Of a DNA stretch of 64,000 bases, positions 17,580 through 27,500 are shown piece after piece (position 1 is the stretch's first letter; the number at the start of each line of letters is the position of its first letter). Under the pieces are notes generated by a model, which did no database searches, had not been told where the DNA came from, and worked only from the letters and a program-made list of their open reading frames with translations. The translations under genes and the position numbers were made by a program. This DNA is from an uncultured Bacteroidales bacterium (GTDB taxonomy: Bacteria > Bacteroidota > Bacteroidia > Bacteroidales > Muribaculaceae), in the NCBI GenBank assembly GCA_900547755.1, contig URIC01000002.1, forward strand, positions 10,489 through 74,488, in the 5' to 3' direction.

Positions 17580-18731
17580 ATGCGTATAGCCTTCGCCACC
17601 ACGACCCGCGCCGACTGGGGAATCCTCTCCCCGCTTGCCGGCGAACTCCGCTCGCGCGGCGCCGATGTCCGCATCCTGGCATCGGGAATGCACTTCATGG
17701 AGTCTATGGGACTGACATACCGGGAAATAGAGGCGGACGGATTCATGATAGACGCGGCTATAAGGACTCCGGAGACTCCGGCACAAGAAGCCGCAGCCTG
17801 CCTCACAGGGTTTTCCGACGCGCTCTCGCGCCTGAGACCCGACTGCCTGGTGTGCCTCGGAGACCGCTTCGAAATGCTCGCCATCGCCATGGCCGCATCC
17901 TTATGCCGCATCCCGGCGGTACACATTGCCGGAGGGGCCGTCTCCGAGGGAGCGTTTGACGATTCCTTCCGACACGCCATCACCAAGCTGTCCTCCCTGC
18001 ATCTGTGCGAGACTCCCGAATACCGCCGGCGAGTAATAAGCATGGGCGAAGATGAAGCTAAGGTTTTCCACACAGGGGCCTTAGGCGTGCATAACATCCT
18101 GAACACCGTTCCCCTGCCATTAGACGAGCTGGAGAAATCGATAGAGTTCAAGCTCACTCCCCCCACACTCCTATGCACGATGCACACGGCCACCCTGGAC
18201 CCCCGCAGCCCGCAGCGACAACTCCGCGAACTCCTGGACGCCCTTGCCGAGATGCCACACCTGAGAGTGCTGTTCACGCATCCCAACAACGATACGGACC
18301 CAGCTCTCCTCATAGCCATGCTGAACGAATTTGCAGCCCGCTCCCCGGAAAATTACAAAGTAATCCCCAACCTGGGCCGTGTACGCTACATCTCTGTCCT
18401 GCACCACGTGGAGGCCGTGATAGGCAACAGCTCGGGAGGCATAGTAGAGGTACCCTCCATGCACATTCCCACTCTGGACATAGGCATACGTCAACGGGGA
18501 CGCGCACGTGCCGGGAGCGTAATCCATGCAGACGGTGACAGGGAATCAATACTTGGCGGCTTACGCAAGATACTCTCCACCGAAGTCAAAGCAATGGCAA
18601 AGGACACGGCAAATCCATATATGCTCCCTGACACTCCGGCGCTGATGGCGGACATTATTCTCGACACAGATTTTTCAACCATCCTCCCCAAAAAATTCAT
18701 AGACCACAACCCATGGCCACCCTCTATCTGA
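17580..18731 (+). CDS. neuC: Hydrolysing UDP-sugar 2-epimerase (NeuC/LegG)
   Basis: 383 residues. The start RIAFATTTRADWGILSPLAGEL and the motifs CLVCLGDRFEMLAIA, AVHIAGGAVSEGAFDDSFRHAITKLSSLHLCETPEYRRR and IGNSSGGIVEVPSMHIPTLDIGIRQRGR mark the hydrolysing branch of the UDP-GlcNAc 2-epimerase family. It releases UDP and a mannosamine-type sugar, the NeuB substrate. It starts 3 bases after neuB and overlaps neuA by 19 bases. LegG, acting on UDP-2,4-diacetamido-2,4,6-trideoxyglucose, is the likely reading if the pathway leads to legionaminic acid. Confidence 0.9.
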   Translation: MRIAFATTTRADWGILSPLAGELRSRGADVRILASGMHFMESMGLTYREIEADGFMIDAAIRTPETPAQEAAACLTGFSDALSRLRPDCLVCLGDRFEMLAIAMAASLCRIPAVHIAGGAVSEGAFDDSFRHAITKLSSLHLCETPEYRRRVISMGEDEAKVFHTGALGVHNILNTVPLPLDELEKSIEFKLTPPTLLCTMHTATLDPRSPQRQLRELLDALAEMPHLRVLFTHPNNDTDPALLIAMLNEFAARSPENYKVIPNLGRVRYISVLHHVEAVIGNSSGGIVEVPSMHIPTLDIGIRQRGRARAGSVIHADGDRESILGGLRKILSTEVKAMAKDTANPYMLPDTPALMADIILDTDFSTILPKKFIDHNPWPPSI

Positions 18732-19399
18732 TTCCCGCACGCGGAGGCTCGAAAGGCATTCCTGGCAAGAACATAAAGTCCTTCTGCGGCAAACCCCTTG
18801 TCTGCCACTCCATAGACCATGCAAGAGCATTTTCTTCCGACGAACTAATCTGCCTGTCCACCGATTCCGAAGAGATACGGCAGGTAGCCGAAGACTACGG
18901 CCTCAAGGTCCCGTTCCTGCGTCCGGCGGAACTGGCCACAGACAAGTCCGGAAGCCGCGAGGTAATGCTCCACGCTCTTGATTTCTATAAGGACAAGGGC
19001 GCTGACATCGACCGCCTCGTACTGCTGCAACCCACCTCGCCGCTGCGATGCCCCGAGGACATAGCAGGCTGTCTGGAGCTGTACGTTCCATCGCTGGACA
19101 TGGTCGTATCCGTCAAGGAGGCCGCCACCAATCCCTATTACAACGCTTTCGAAACAGACGCCGACGGCTACCTTCGCATCTCCAAGGGTCCCGGTACTTA
19201 TACACGCCGACAGGATGCGCCAAAGGTGTGGGAATACAACGGAGCCGTGTACGTCATAAATCCGGAGTCTCTCAGAGCCAAGCCCATGGGCCTGTTTGAA
19301 AAACGGCGTATGTATCCCATGCCCACAGACCGTTCCGTAGACCTTGACACCCCTCTTGACTGGCTCCTGGCTGAAAATTTAGCCGCTACCCTTCGATAA
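18713..19399 (+). CDS. neuA: CMP-nonulosonic acid synthetase (NeuA/LegF)
   Basis: 228 residues. The nucleotidyltransferase start LIPARGGSKGIPGKNIKSFCGKPL is diagnostic, with LQPTSPLR, YTRRQDAPKVWEYNGAVYVI and the C-terminal DLDTPLDW. It activates the sugar with CTP for transfer by a glycosyltransferase. No sialyl- or legionaminyl-transferase is recognisable in this window. The end overlaps the convergent LOG gene by 14 bases, which closes the operon that starts at 9302. Confidence 0.93.
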   Translation: MATLYLIPARGGSKGIPGKNIKSFCGKPLVCHSIDHARAFSSDELICLSTDSEEIRQVAEDYGLKVPFLRPAELATDKSGSREVMLHALDFYKDKGADIDRLVLLQPTSPLRCPEDIAGCLELYVPSLDMVVSVKEAATNPYYNAFETDADGYLRISKGPGTYTRRQDAPKVWEYNGAVYVINPESLRAKPMGLFEKRRMYPMPTDRSVDLDTPLDWLLAENLAATLR

Positions 19400-19949
19400 G
19401 CAGACGCAAATGCGCGGCCAGCTCGTGCGCGCTGCCGAAGACAAGGCTGCGGTCCACACGCTTGCCTCGCGCATAGACAGAGCGGGAGGTCTCCGCAAGC
19501 TGACGCACCTCCCCGTCGTACATACCCTCGTGGTTCCACACCAGAATGGGTCTGTCGGCGTCCGGCTCCGCCTTCTCCATCACCATTATGTGGGAAAGCG
19601 TGGAAATCCATTCGTCAATAGTGCCTATGCCGCCGGGCAGCACCACAAACACATCGGCCATATCAATCATTTTGCCCTTGCGGTCGTTCAGGTCCGTGGC
19701 CTCCACCAGTTCGTGGCAGACAGCATCCGCGCGGGAGGCGAACACCTCGGGCACCACACCCGTCACATGAGCCCCTGCGTCCCTGGCCGCCCGGCCCACG
19801 GTGTGCATAAGCCCCGCATCGACTCCTCCATACACCAACTCGCCGCCGGCCTGGCCTATAGAGGATGCTATAAGCTCGGCTCCCGCGACAACATCTGCGG
19901 GCAAATCAGCCCGCGACGAACAATAAACGGCAACTCTCTTCATCGACAT
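19386..19949 (-). CDS. LOG-family protein (cytokinin riboside 5'-monophosphate phosphoribohydrolase type)
   Basis: 187 residues. Rossmann-like fold with the family motif PGGIGTIDEW (PGGxGTxxE) and the upstream GGVDAGLMHTVGRAARDAGAHVTGVVPEVF. TIGR00730-type proteins release the base from nucleoside 5'-monophosphates. The bacterial role is unclear. Two starts are possible, ATG 19949 or ATG 19943; either leaves only a very short leader after the promoter at 19960-19991. Divergent from pheS. Confidence 0.88.
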   Translation of the reverse strand: MSMKRVAVYCSSRADLPADVVAGAELIASSIGQAGGELVYGGVDAGLMHTVGRAARDAGAHVTGVVPEVFASRADAVCHELVEATDLNDRKGKMIDMADVFVVLPGGIGTIDEWISTLSHIMVMEKAEPDADRPILVWNHEGMYDGEVRQLAETSRSVYARGKRVDRSLVFGSAHELAAHLRLLIEG

Positions 19950-19959
19950 TGATTTTTTG

Positions 19960-19991
19960 CAAATTTACAACTATTTTCTCCGGCCGCCAAA
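19960..19991 (-). promoter_or_regulatory. Promoter of the LOG-family gene
   Basis: On the minus strand TTTG (19991-19988), 20 bases, TAAATTTG (19967-19960). It ends 10 bases before the ATG at 19949. Its -33 box lies 6 bases from that of the pheS promoter on the other strand. Confidence 0.6.
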
Positions 19992-19997
19992 AGTGCG

Positions 19998-20029
19998 GTT
20001 GCGGGGTTTCGGATTTTTTTGTATTTTTG
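19998..20029 (+). promoter_or_regulatory. Promoter of pheS
   Basis: GTTG at 19998-20001, 20 bases, TATTTTTG at 20022-20029. The leader to the ATG at 20078 is about 45 bases, with no obvious leader peptide or T-box. Confidence 0.6.
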
Positions 20030-20077
20030 CAGTCTGAACAGGTGCGGGCGTGTCCCCACTTAATACAAGATTACGCC

Positions 20078-21103
20078 ATGATTGAGAAAATCAATGAGTT
20101 AAAAGCAGAAATAGAGAATCTTACCGCCGGGTCACCCCAGGAGGTAGAGCAACTGCGCATCAAATATCTGAGCAAGAAAGGCCTCGTCACCTCCCTCTTC
20201 AGCGAGTTCCGCGATGTGCCGGCCGACCAGAAGAAGGAACTGGGCCAGAAACTGAACGAGCTCAAGACTTTGGCCACCGAGCGCATCAACGCCCTGCGTG
20301 CAGGCTCCGCCGATTCCGACAACGACGCGGAGGCAGCCATTGACCTGACCCGCTCGGCCACCCCGATGCCCTCAGGCACACGCCACCCGCTGAGCCTTGT
20401 CCGGAACGAGATGATAGACATTTTCGCACGTATGGGCTTCACTGTGGCCGAAGGGCCGGAAATCGAAGATGACTGGCACGTGTTCTCGTCTCTGAACTTT
20501 GCCGCAGACCACCCGGCGCGCGATATGCAGGACACATTCTTTATCATGCGCGACCCCTCCGATGTGCTTCTGCGCACCCATACCAGCTCCGTGCAGACAC
20601 GGGTAATGGAAAAGACGCAGCCCCCTATCCGCATCGTCTGCCCCGGCCGCGTGTACCGCAACGAGGCCATCTCGGCCCGCGCCCACTGCTTTTTCCACCA
20701 GATAGAGGGCCTCTACATAGACAGGAATGTCTCCTTCGCCGACCTCAAACAGGTGCTGCTCACCTTCGCGCGTCAGATGTTCGGCCCCGAGACCAGGATT
20801 CGTCTGCGCCCCTCCTACTTCCCATTCACCGAGCCAAGCGCCGAGATGGACATCTCCTGCAACCTGTGCGGCGGCAAGGGATGCGCCTTCTGCAAGGGCA
20901 CCGGATGGGTGGAAATCTTAGGCTGCGGAATGGTGGACCCCGCCGTACTCGAGGCCTGTGGCATCGACTCCAAAGTCTACACCGGCTACGCCTTCGGCAT
21001 GGGTGTGGAACGCATCACAAACCTTAAATACCGCGTCAAGGACCTGCGACTCTTCTCAGAAAACGATGTCCGCTTCCTGGACGAGTTCAAAGCCGCCCAC
21101 TGA
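20078..21103 (+). CDS. pheS: Phenylalanyl-tRNA synthetase alpha subunit
   Basis: 342 residues from the ATG at 20078; an in-frame extension to 19949 would run through the promoter. The N-terminal helical part (IEKINELKAEIENL) precedes class II motifs: GTRHPLSLVRNEMIDIFARMGF, LLRTHTSSVQTRVME (motif 2 side), GRVYRNEAISARAHCFFHQIEGLYID and the glycine-rich motif 3 YAFGMGVERI. The CNLCGGKGCAFCKGTGWVEI insertion with four Cys is common in this phylum. It charges tRNA-Phe with PheT, which is not in this window. Nth follows 8 bases later. Confidence 0.97.
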   Translation: MIEKINELKAEIENLTAGSPQEVEQLRIKYLSKKGLVTSLFSEFRDVPADQKKELGQKLNELKTLATERINALRAGSADSDNDAEAAIDLTRSATPMPSGTRHPLSLVRNEMIDIFARMGFTVAEGPEIEDDWHVFSSLNFAADHPARDMQDTFFIMRDPSDVLLRTHTSSVQTRVMEKTQPPIRIVCPGRVYRNEAISARAHCFFHQIEGLYIDRNVSFADLKQVLLTFARQMFGPETRIRLRPSYFPFTEPSAEMDISCNLCGGKGCAFCKGTGWVEILGCGMVDPAVLEACGIDSKVYTGYAFGMGVERITNLKYRVKDLRLFSENDVRFLDEFKAAH

Positions 21104-21111
21104 CAACACAG

Positions 21112-21753
21112 ATGACTATACAAGAAAGATACGAAGGCATAATCTCCGTTTTCCAGGAGATTATGCCTTCGCCGCAGACAGAGCTCGAGTTCGACTCCCC
21201 GTTCCACCTGCTGCTGGCGGTAATCCTGTCGGCCCAATGCACCGACAGGCGCGTAAACATGGTCACCCCGGCCCTGTTCCGCGCCTTCCCCACACCCGCC
21301 TCCCTGGCGGCGGCAGAGCCGGAAGATGTATTCCCGTACATCAGCAGCGTAACCTTTCCCAACAACAAAAGCCGCCATCTGGTGAACGCCGCGCGCAAGC
21401 TCGTCGGCGACTTCGGAGGCGAGGTTCCCGGCGATATAGACAAGCTGGTGACCCTCCCGGGTGTGGGACGCAAGACCGCCAATGTGATGCTGGCCGTAGT
21501 GTGGGGCAAAGCGGCAATGCCGGTAGACACCCACGTCTTCCGTGTCAGCAACCGCATAGGACTCACAAATGATTCCAAAACGCCACTGGCCACGGAAAAG
21601 ACACTGGTGAGGCATATAGCCCCGGACCTGCTCCCTACGGCTCACCACTGGCTCATTCTGCACGGACGCTACGTCTGCAAAGCCCGTAAACCGCTCTGCC
21701 AGGAGTGCCCTATAACCGCATGGTGCAAGACATATCTCAGAGAACACGAATAA
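21112..21753 (+). CDS. nth: Endonuclease III (DNA glycosylase/AP lyase)
   Basis: 213 residues. Helix-hairpin-helix with the catalytic Lys in VTLPGVGRKTANVMLAV, catalytic Asp in PVDTHVFRVSNRIGL, and a C-terminal [4Fe-4S] loop with spacing C-x6-C-x2-C-x5-C (CKARKPLCQECPITAWC). It removes oxidised pyrimidines and nicks at abasic sites. It lies 8 bases after pheS and is followed by a strong hairpin. Confidence 0.97.
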   Translation: MTIQERYEGIISVFQEIMPSPQTELEFDSPFHLLLAVILSAQCTDRRVNMVTPALFRAFPTPASLAAAEPEDVFPYISSVTFPNNKSRHLVNAARKLVGDFGGEVPGDIDKLVTLPGVGRKTANVMLAVVWGKAAMPVDTHVFRVSNRIGLTNDSKTPLATEKTLVRHIAPDLLPTAHHWLILHGRYVCKARKPLCQECPITAWCKTYLREHE

Positions 21754-21759
21754 GAGCCT

Positions 21760-21798
21760 GAAATCGCGGGGCGACATCTGGCGCCGCCCCGCGATTTC
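21760..21798 (+). terminator. Strong hairpin after nth
   Basis: A perfect 14-bp inverted repeat, GAAATCGCGGGGCG (21760-21773) and CGCCCCGCGATTTC (21785-21798), with an 11-base loop, begins 6 bases after the nth stop. No T-run follows on either strand, so it may protect or end the transcript without being a classic intrinsic terminator. Confidence 0.5.
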
Positions 21799-21808
21799 CC
21801 TGACCCTC

Positions 21809-21847
21809 AAAAAAACAAGGTGTGCGATATTCACATATCACACACCT
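21809..21847 (-). terminator. Intrinsic terminator of the giant-protein operon
   Basis: On the minus strand a 13-bp stem with one wobble pair (arms 21835-21847 and 21818-21830, 4-base loop) is followed by a T-rich tract read from 21817 to 21809. It lies about 65 bases after the stop of the 847-residue protein gene. Confidence 0.7.
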
Positions 21848-21911
21848 TTCTCATAAGCAGTCTTGTTGGGTCAAGACATGTTTCTCTCCTTACAATGTAG
21901 TGTTGTTAACT

Positions 21912-24455
21912 TTATCTTACATACGTTTTAAGGATTCGCCCGTCAGATTTGACAATAATGTTAACCTTTCCTTGCTGAGGTCTTGAAACTTCGATGCCTT
22001 CGAGAGTGAAGATGCGGTCGCCGTCGGTCAACTTCTCGCCCATAATCATGTCTATGCCGTTGGTCTTGGCATTTTCAATCATCTCGGCAATCATGTCCTC
22101 TATTCTCTGAGAGTCGACGTCATTGTCATACACACCCTCTTCAGCAACGCTTTCATATTCCTCATCAGCAAGTCTCTTCTGATTATCTATTGCTTCCTGT
22201 ATAGTATTATATTCGGCTGTAAAGTCATATCCGGGGTACTGCTGTTCGATTGTAGCCTTGGCATCCTCAAGACTCTTCTGCAGGGCGGCAATCTCGGCCA
22301 GGTCAGCCTCGTAAGCGGCCTTGTTGGCAGCCTGACGGGCAGCCTCGGCCTCCTCGTAAGCCTTCTGTGCGGCCTGGGCGCTTGTCAGCAGAGCGGCTAT
22401 CGCAGCCTCGATATCCTTGGCGGGAGCCATCACATCGTCGTAGTCGGCGACCAGGGTCTTGGTGTTGAAGGCATTGTCTACGGCTTCTTTCAGAGTGTTG
22501 ATGCTCTTCTCGATATTCTCGCCCTGGAAATCGGCTTTCACGTCGGGGCAGGTCTCGTTGATAGTGGCTACCGTTCCGGCCAGTGAAGTGCGCAGAGCCT
22601 CGATGGCTTCGTTAGCCTGCTTGTAAGCGTCAAGCAGAGCCTTCTCGGCGGCTGCGTCATCCTCATACTTCTTCTGAGCGGCCTGTGCGTCGGCAATCAG
22701 CTTGGCGATTGAATCGCGGATACCGGCGACGGGAGCCATCACGTCGTCATAGTCGGCGGCCAGGGTCTTGTTCTCGTAAGCCGTGTTCACAGCGTTGCGG
22801 AGAACAGTTATCTGCTGCTGAATCTCAGTGCCGGGGAAGAGGTACTTCACATCGGGGCACTCGGCGGCAATCTGAGCCAGAGCGTCGGCCAGGGCCTTGT
22901 CCAGAGAAGCCAGCTCATTGTTGGCGTTCTGACGGGCAGCCTCAAGGGCGGCGTTCTCCTCGAATGTCTTCTGTGCGGCCTGAGCGTCGCTAATCAGTGT
23001 GGCGATAGCCGTCTCGATGCCGGCAGCGGGAGCTACGAGTTCGTCATATTTCTCAACAATGGTCTTGTTCTCCAGAGCGGCGTTGATAGCGCCCTTCATG
23101 GCCTCTATGGAAGCCGTGATGGCCTCACCCTTGAAGTTGTCCTTGACATCGGGGCAAGTCTCGGCGATTGTAGCGAGAGCCTCGGCGAGCTTCTGCTCCA
23201 GACCGGCCACTACGGCATTGGCGTTCTTGTAAGCCTCCTGGCGGGCTGCCTCGGCGGCCACTTCCTGCTGATACTTGTTCTCGGCATCCTTGGCATCGGC
23301 CACGAGAGCCTCGATAGCGGCTTCGATACCGGCGGCGGGTGCCATTACATTGTCGTAGTCGGGAGTCAGGGAGAGGTCGGCGTATGCATCTTCCACAGCC
23401 TGCTTCAGAGCGTCGATATCATTGCTGATAGCCTCGCCTGTGAAGTTATCCTTTACATCGGGAGCCTCTGTGGCGATGGTCTGAAGCGCATCGGCCAGTT
23501 TCTGCTCCAGACCGGCGATAACGGCCTGTGCCTTGTCGTAAGCGGCCTTGCCGTTGGTCAGAGCCACATTCGCGTTGGAAGCGTCGACGGTTCTGAAGTC
23601 AACGGAACCCTGGATGTTGGAGAAAGAAAGCTGAGCTGTCTCGGCGCTGAAATCGGCGGGAGCCATAACCGTGAACTTCATGAACGCGCCGTTACCTGCG
23701 GCAAGGCACTGGTTCTCCATCAAGTCGAAAATAACGATACGGGTCATGTTGCCCTGTGTGAGAGGCTGAATCTGGGAACCGCCGCTCAGACGGGGAAGCT
23801 GCTCGAAGATGTTGCCGTCAGGAGCGGTCACGAAAGTGAAACCGTCGGGCAATGTGAGGTCCATCTGCAGGCCCTGTACCGGAGCGTTGTTGTCCATGGC
23901 CACTGTGATTTCCTGAACGCCGGAAGGGTTAATCACGAAACTCTGCGGAGCTGTGGAAAGTGTCAGAGACACATTGTCGGAAAAAGTGACCTTTACCGTC
24001 TGCTCGCTGATGGCGGGATTGTGGCTGAAGTCCTTGCAGGTGACAGCCAATTGATAGATGCGCATTTCTACCTGCTGACCCAATTTAGCCTTGTTTGTGG
24101 CGCGCACCTGAAAAGTACCCACGCTGCCACTGTCGTTAAGGAATGTGTACCCCTGCATGGAGGAACAGAGGACAGTGTTATTTCTCAGGTTCACTGTCTG
24201 GCCCTGGTTGAAGCGGTCTGTCTTCTGCATGGAGTTAGGCACTATCTCCAACTCCTCCGGAAGCTCTATCTTGAAACTGTAAGCCAACACCGGCTCAGAG
24301 TTGTCAAGCATAACATTCACAGTCGCAGGCTGAGTCATATTGACTGTGAAATCAGGGATGTACAGCTTCACCTGAGCCTGGGCTGTGGCGCAGCAGAGCA
24401 GCGTGCCGAACAAGGCCAACAGCGAAGCAACCCCTCTTTTTATCTGCTTTTTCAT
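21912..24455 (-). CDS. Secreted cohesin-like and helical-repeat surface protein with type IX-like C-terminus
   Basis: 847 residues with a signal peptide cut after about residue 27 (CCATAQA). Two beta-sandwich modules follow, at about 28-158 and 162-300. Each has a cohesin-like pattern (VNVMLDN..PVLAYSFKIELPEELEIV; ITVAMDNNAPVQGLQMDLTLPDGFTFV). Four tandem helical repeats of 99-103 residues fill about 305-715, marked by PDVK at 332, 435, 534 and 637 and by DYDDVMAP..IEAAI; a fifth, degenerate copy reaches 800. The last 35 residues (DRIFTLEGIEVSRPQQGKV onward) resemble the short type IX sorting tails of Bacteroidales. It lies 94 bases after the 2093-residue gene. The function is unknown; adhesion or a surface scaffold is inferred. 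Confidence 0.75.
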   Translation of the reverse strand: MKKQIKRGVASLLALFGTLLCCATAQAQVKLYIPDFTVNMTQPATVNVMLDNSEPVLAYSFKIELPEELEIVPNSMQKTDRFNQGQTVNLRNNTVLCSSMQGYTFLNDSGSVGTFQVRATNKAKLGQQVEMRIYQLAVTCKDFSHNPAISEQTVKVTFSDNVSLTLSTAPQSFVINPSGVQEITVAMDNNAPVQGLQMDLTLPDGFTFVTAPDGNIFEQLPRLSGGSQIQPLTQGNMTRIVIFDLMENQCLAAGNGAFMKFTVMAPADFSAETAQLSFSNIQGSVDFRTVDASNANVALTNGKAAYDKAQAVIAGLEQKLADALQTIATEAPDVKDNFTGEAISNDIDALKQAVEDAYADLSLTPDYDNVMAPAAGIEAAIEALVADAKDAENKYQQEVAAEAARQEAYKNANAVVAGLEQKLAEALATIAETCPDVKDNFKGEAITASIEAMKGAINAALENKTIVEKYDELVAPAAGIETAIATLISDAQAAQKTFEENAALEAARQNANNELASLDKALADALAQIAAECPDVKYLFPGTEIQQQITVLRNAVNTAYENKTLAADYDDVMAPVAGIRDSIAKLIADAQAAQKKYEDDAAAEKALLDAYKQANEAIEALRTSLAGTVATINETCPDVKADFQGENIEKSINTLKEAVDNAFNTKTLVADYDDVMAPAKDIEAAIAALLTSAQAAQKAYEEAEAARQAANKAAYEADLAEIAALQKSLEDAKATIEQQYPGYDFTAEYNTIQEAIDNQKRLADEEYESVAEEGVYDNDVDSQRIEDMIAEMIENAKTNGIDMIMGEKLTDGDRIFTLEGIEVSRPQQGKVNIIVKSDGRILKTYVR

Positions 24456-24500
24456 TGTATTTGTTTTTCTTTTAAGAATACTATTTCTTTATTTAGAGAA

Positions 24501-24533
24501 CCCGGGGCCACAGTCCTGTGCTGCGGCCCCAGG
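24501..24533. promoter_or_regulatory. Intergenic hairpin between the two giant-protein genes
   Basis: GGGGCC and GGCCCC arms, with an inner CACAG/CTGTG pairing, form a GC-rich stem in the 94-base gap. No T-run follows on the minus strand. It could act as an mRNA stabiliser or attenuator that sets different levels of the two proteins. Confidence 0.4.
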
Positions 24534-24549
24534 GTCAGAACCGGATTAT

Positions 24550-27500
24550 TTACTTATTGCGGTGGTATTCTTTCTTGACCTTACCGTCGGAGGTACGGAA
24601 GATGTTGATACCGTTCTGGAGCTTGTTGAACATCACGCCGGCAGCGTTGTAGATGCGGGTACCCATGTTCTTGGCGCCGTCAAGCAGCGAGTTCACGCCG
24701 GTGGTTTCGGAGCCGTTCATCTCGTGGCTGTTGAAGTATGTATCGGTGAAGATTACATTCTCGGCCTTGAGAGTGCCCTTGCCCTCTACATCCACATAGA
24801 CTACGGCGCCGCTGTTGCCTTCGATGGAGGCGTTCTCCATAGAGTAGAGGACTACGCGCAGGGTGTCGAAGCCATGTTCCATGGTCTCCAGACTGTGGCT
24901 CTCGGCACGCTCGCCTACTGTCACGTCGCGCACGCTCATACCGGCAGGCAGCTTGATGTCCATCTGACCGGCTATCATGTCGACGGTGTTGTTGAGCATG
25001 ACAGCGTAGCGGCGTACTCCGTTCTCCTCGCTCACGAGCTCTATGTTCATGCTCTCAGAGCCATTGAGTGCGGGAGCCGCGAAGCGGCCCAGACGGCGTT
25101 CCGTGGGATTCTCGCCGAATACCAGGGAGATGTCCATGGAAACATCGGTGATGTTGAGTACCTTGTCGCCGTTGATGTCGGCTGCGTAAGCCTGACGACG
25201 GTTCTCGTCGTAGAGCTGCTGCCAGGTCATGCCCTGAAGTACCCACTGAATCATCATCTGTACGTCGTTGGATGTCACAAGACCGTCGGGGTTGAGGTCT
25301 ACGTCACCGAGAACGTAAGAGTTCTCCACGGCGTCGGCACGGAGCTTGTCGGCCTCGGCCTTGATACGCTCGTACTCGTCTATAACCTCGTTCAGGAGTG
25401 CGGGGGTTATAGGCTCCTCGGTGTATCCGCTCATTCTCTTGCCGTTTTCATCATACTCGGTCTGCAGCTGGTTCTGTGCATCCTCGATGACTGTACGCTC
25501 CTCGGGAATGATATTGGCGCGGAGTGCCTCGGTTACGGAATAGAGGGCGTTCTTGGCGTTGATGCGCTGGTCATTGGCCTGACGGCGCAGAATTACCATC
25601 TCGAGGTCGCTGATGTTGTCGGCCAGACCGTCTACACCGGTCAGGGTGCTGTCGGCTGTCAGCTCTACGGCGGCGTTGCGCTTATCCAGGTCTTCCTGAG
25701 CATCGGCGATGTCCTCGGCGTAGCCGGCGAGCTGGTTGGTGTAGTAACCGGGATACCAGTCCTCGGCCATGGCGCTTACGCGGTCGAGCTCGGCCTTGAG
25801 AGCGGCAAGCTCGGCGTTCAGTTTAGTGTAAGCCTGGTCGTTGGCGATATGCTTCTCGTTGGCGGCCTGCATATCGGTCATTGTCTGCTCTACGTCTTCG
25901 GCTACAGCGGCCATATTGTCCTTATAAGTCTGCTGCATGGTCAGCACGCGGTTGCCTGCGGCCTCCCAAGCGGTCTTCTGAGCCTGGAGTTCCTTCTCGG
26001 CGGCTGCCAAAGCGGCGGCATAACCGGTAGTGTCAAGGCTCTCGGTGCAGCCCGCGAGGTAAGTGTTGGCTGCCTGAATGGCGGCTGCGACCTCATCGTA
26101 CTGGTTCTGAAGCTGAGCTTTAACATCGATTATGGGGTCAACGCCGGGATGTTTGTCGCTTGTCCAGGACATCTCCATTGTCACGTAGAGGTCGGCGAGA
26201 GCCTGCTCCAAAGCCTGTGCGGCTGTCTGGAACTTGGTCTTGTTGGCTTCGGGACCGAACAGGCTGCTCAGGTTCTGAGCCTCTGTCTCATAGCCGTCAA
26301 TAGTCGTGTTCCAGCCGTTGATGGTGGCAAGACCGGTCTCCTTGTCAAGGTTAGACATCAGACCGCTCATGAAAGCGACCTTGGCATCGTTGAAAGCAAC
26401 CCTAACCTGAGGAATAAGCTCAGTAAGCAGATACTGCTGCTCGTAGTATGCCACACTTCCGTAATTCTTGCAGTAAGCATTGGAAATGGTGTTGGCTATG
26501 TCGCTCTTCTTGCTGCTAATCTGATTCTTGACAGAGTTGCTGAAGAGGTTTGCGGCGTTCTGCTCCACATACTGCTTGAGAGCGTCGATCTTATTCTGGA
26601 TAGCGTCGGTATCGTAAACGCGGCCACCTGCCAATGTATCCGCATAATCTATCAGTGCCTGAAGGTCTGTCTCAAAACCGGGGATTACAGTACCGGTCAG
26701 ATTCTTGTACTCTTCCTGGTTGTACTTATTGTTGGCGCTGCTGGTCTTGACAGCCTTGTCCAAAGCGTTTATTTCGTTCTTCAGAGCGTTCAGTCTGTCG
26801 CTATAACCCTTGTAAGAGTCAATGAGGTCCTCCTCCACAGCAGCTACCTCGGCGTTGAGAGCCTTCAGTTCGACCTGCTTCTCGGCGATGGCCTTGGTGT
26901 TGGCGGCACGCAGTTCGGGGTCGGCGAACTTGTAAGCCTCGGTCTCGGTATTCTGCAGTGCGGCAAGAATGGCTGCGACGTTCTTGTCCACAGGACCGTA
27001 TGCGTTGGCCCAAGCGGTCTCGGCCATAGCCTGCAGGTCTATGCCGTTCAGATACTTGAGAACCTCGTCAAGCTCATCTGCGATGGGGTCCATAGCCAGA
27101 CCGAGCGGACGTATGGCCTCAAGCGGGTCGATAGCGTCCTTGTACTGATTGGCGATATCATTCAGTTTATTCAACTGCGCCTTGAAATAATTGGGATATA
27201 TACCGGCGTTGTTGAGTTTACCCTGATATTCGGCAATCATGGACTGAGCGTCACCGGAGAGCTTGTTATAGTAAGCCTCGGCTACGACGGCTGCCTCGGC
27301 GTTGAGAGCGTCCATCTTGGCCTGCATGCCTGCAATGAGCGCATCGGCCTTGTCGGTAGCCACGGCCTGGAACTCAGCGGCGCTGAATGTCTCGGGCACG
27401 GCATTGGCATCCTTGATGAACTTATTCACCTCGGCGATGAGGTCAAGTATTTCCTGAGAATAATCATAGATAGCGAGATGACGTTGAACAACCGGCAGGA

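Noticed and set aside
17171..18319. 382-codon minus-strand frame opposite neuB/neuC
   Set aside because: Opposes two enzyme genes with clear motifs; Ser/Arg-rich and featureless.
20030..20077. T-box or leader-peptide attenuator for pheS
   Set aside because: The leader is only about 45 bases, with no phenylalanine-rich peptide and no competing stems.
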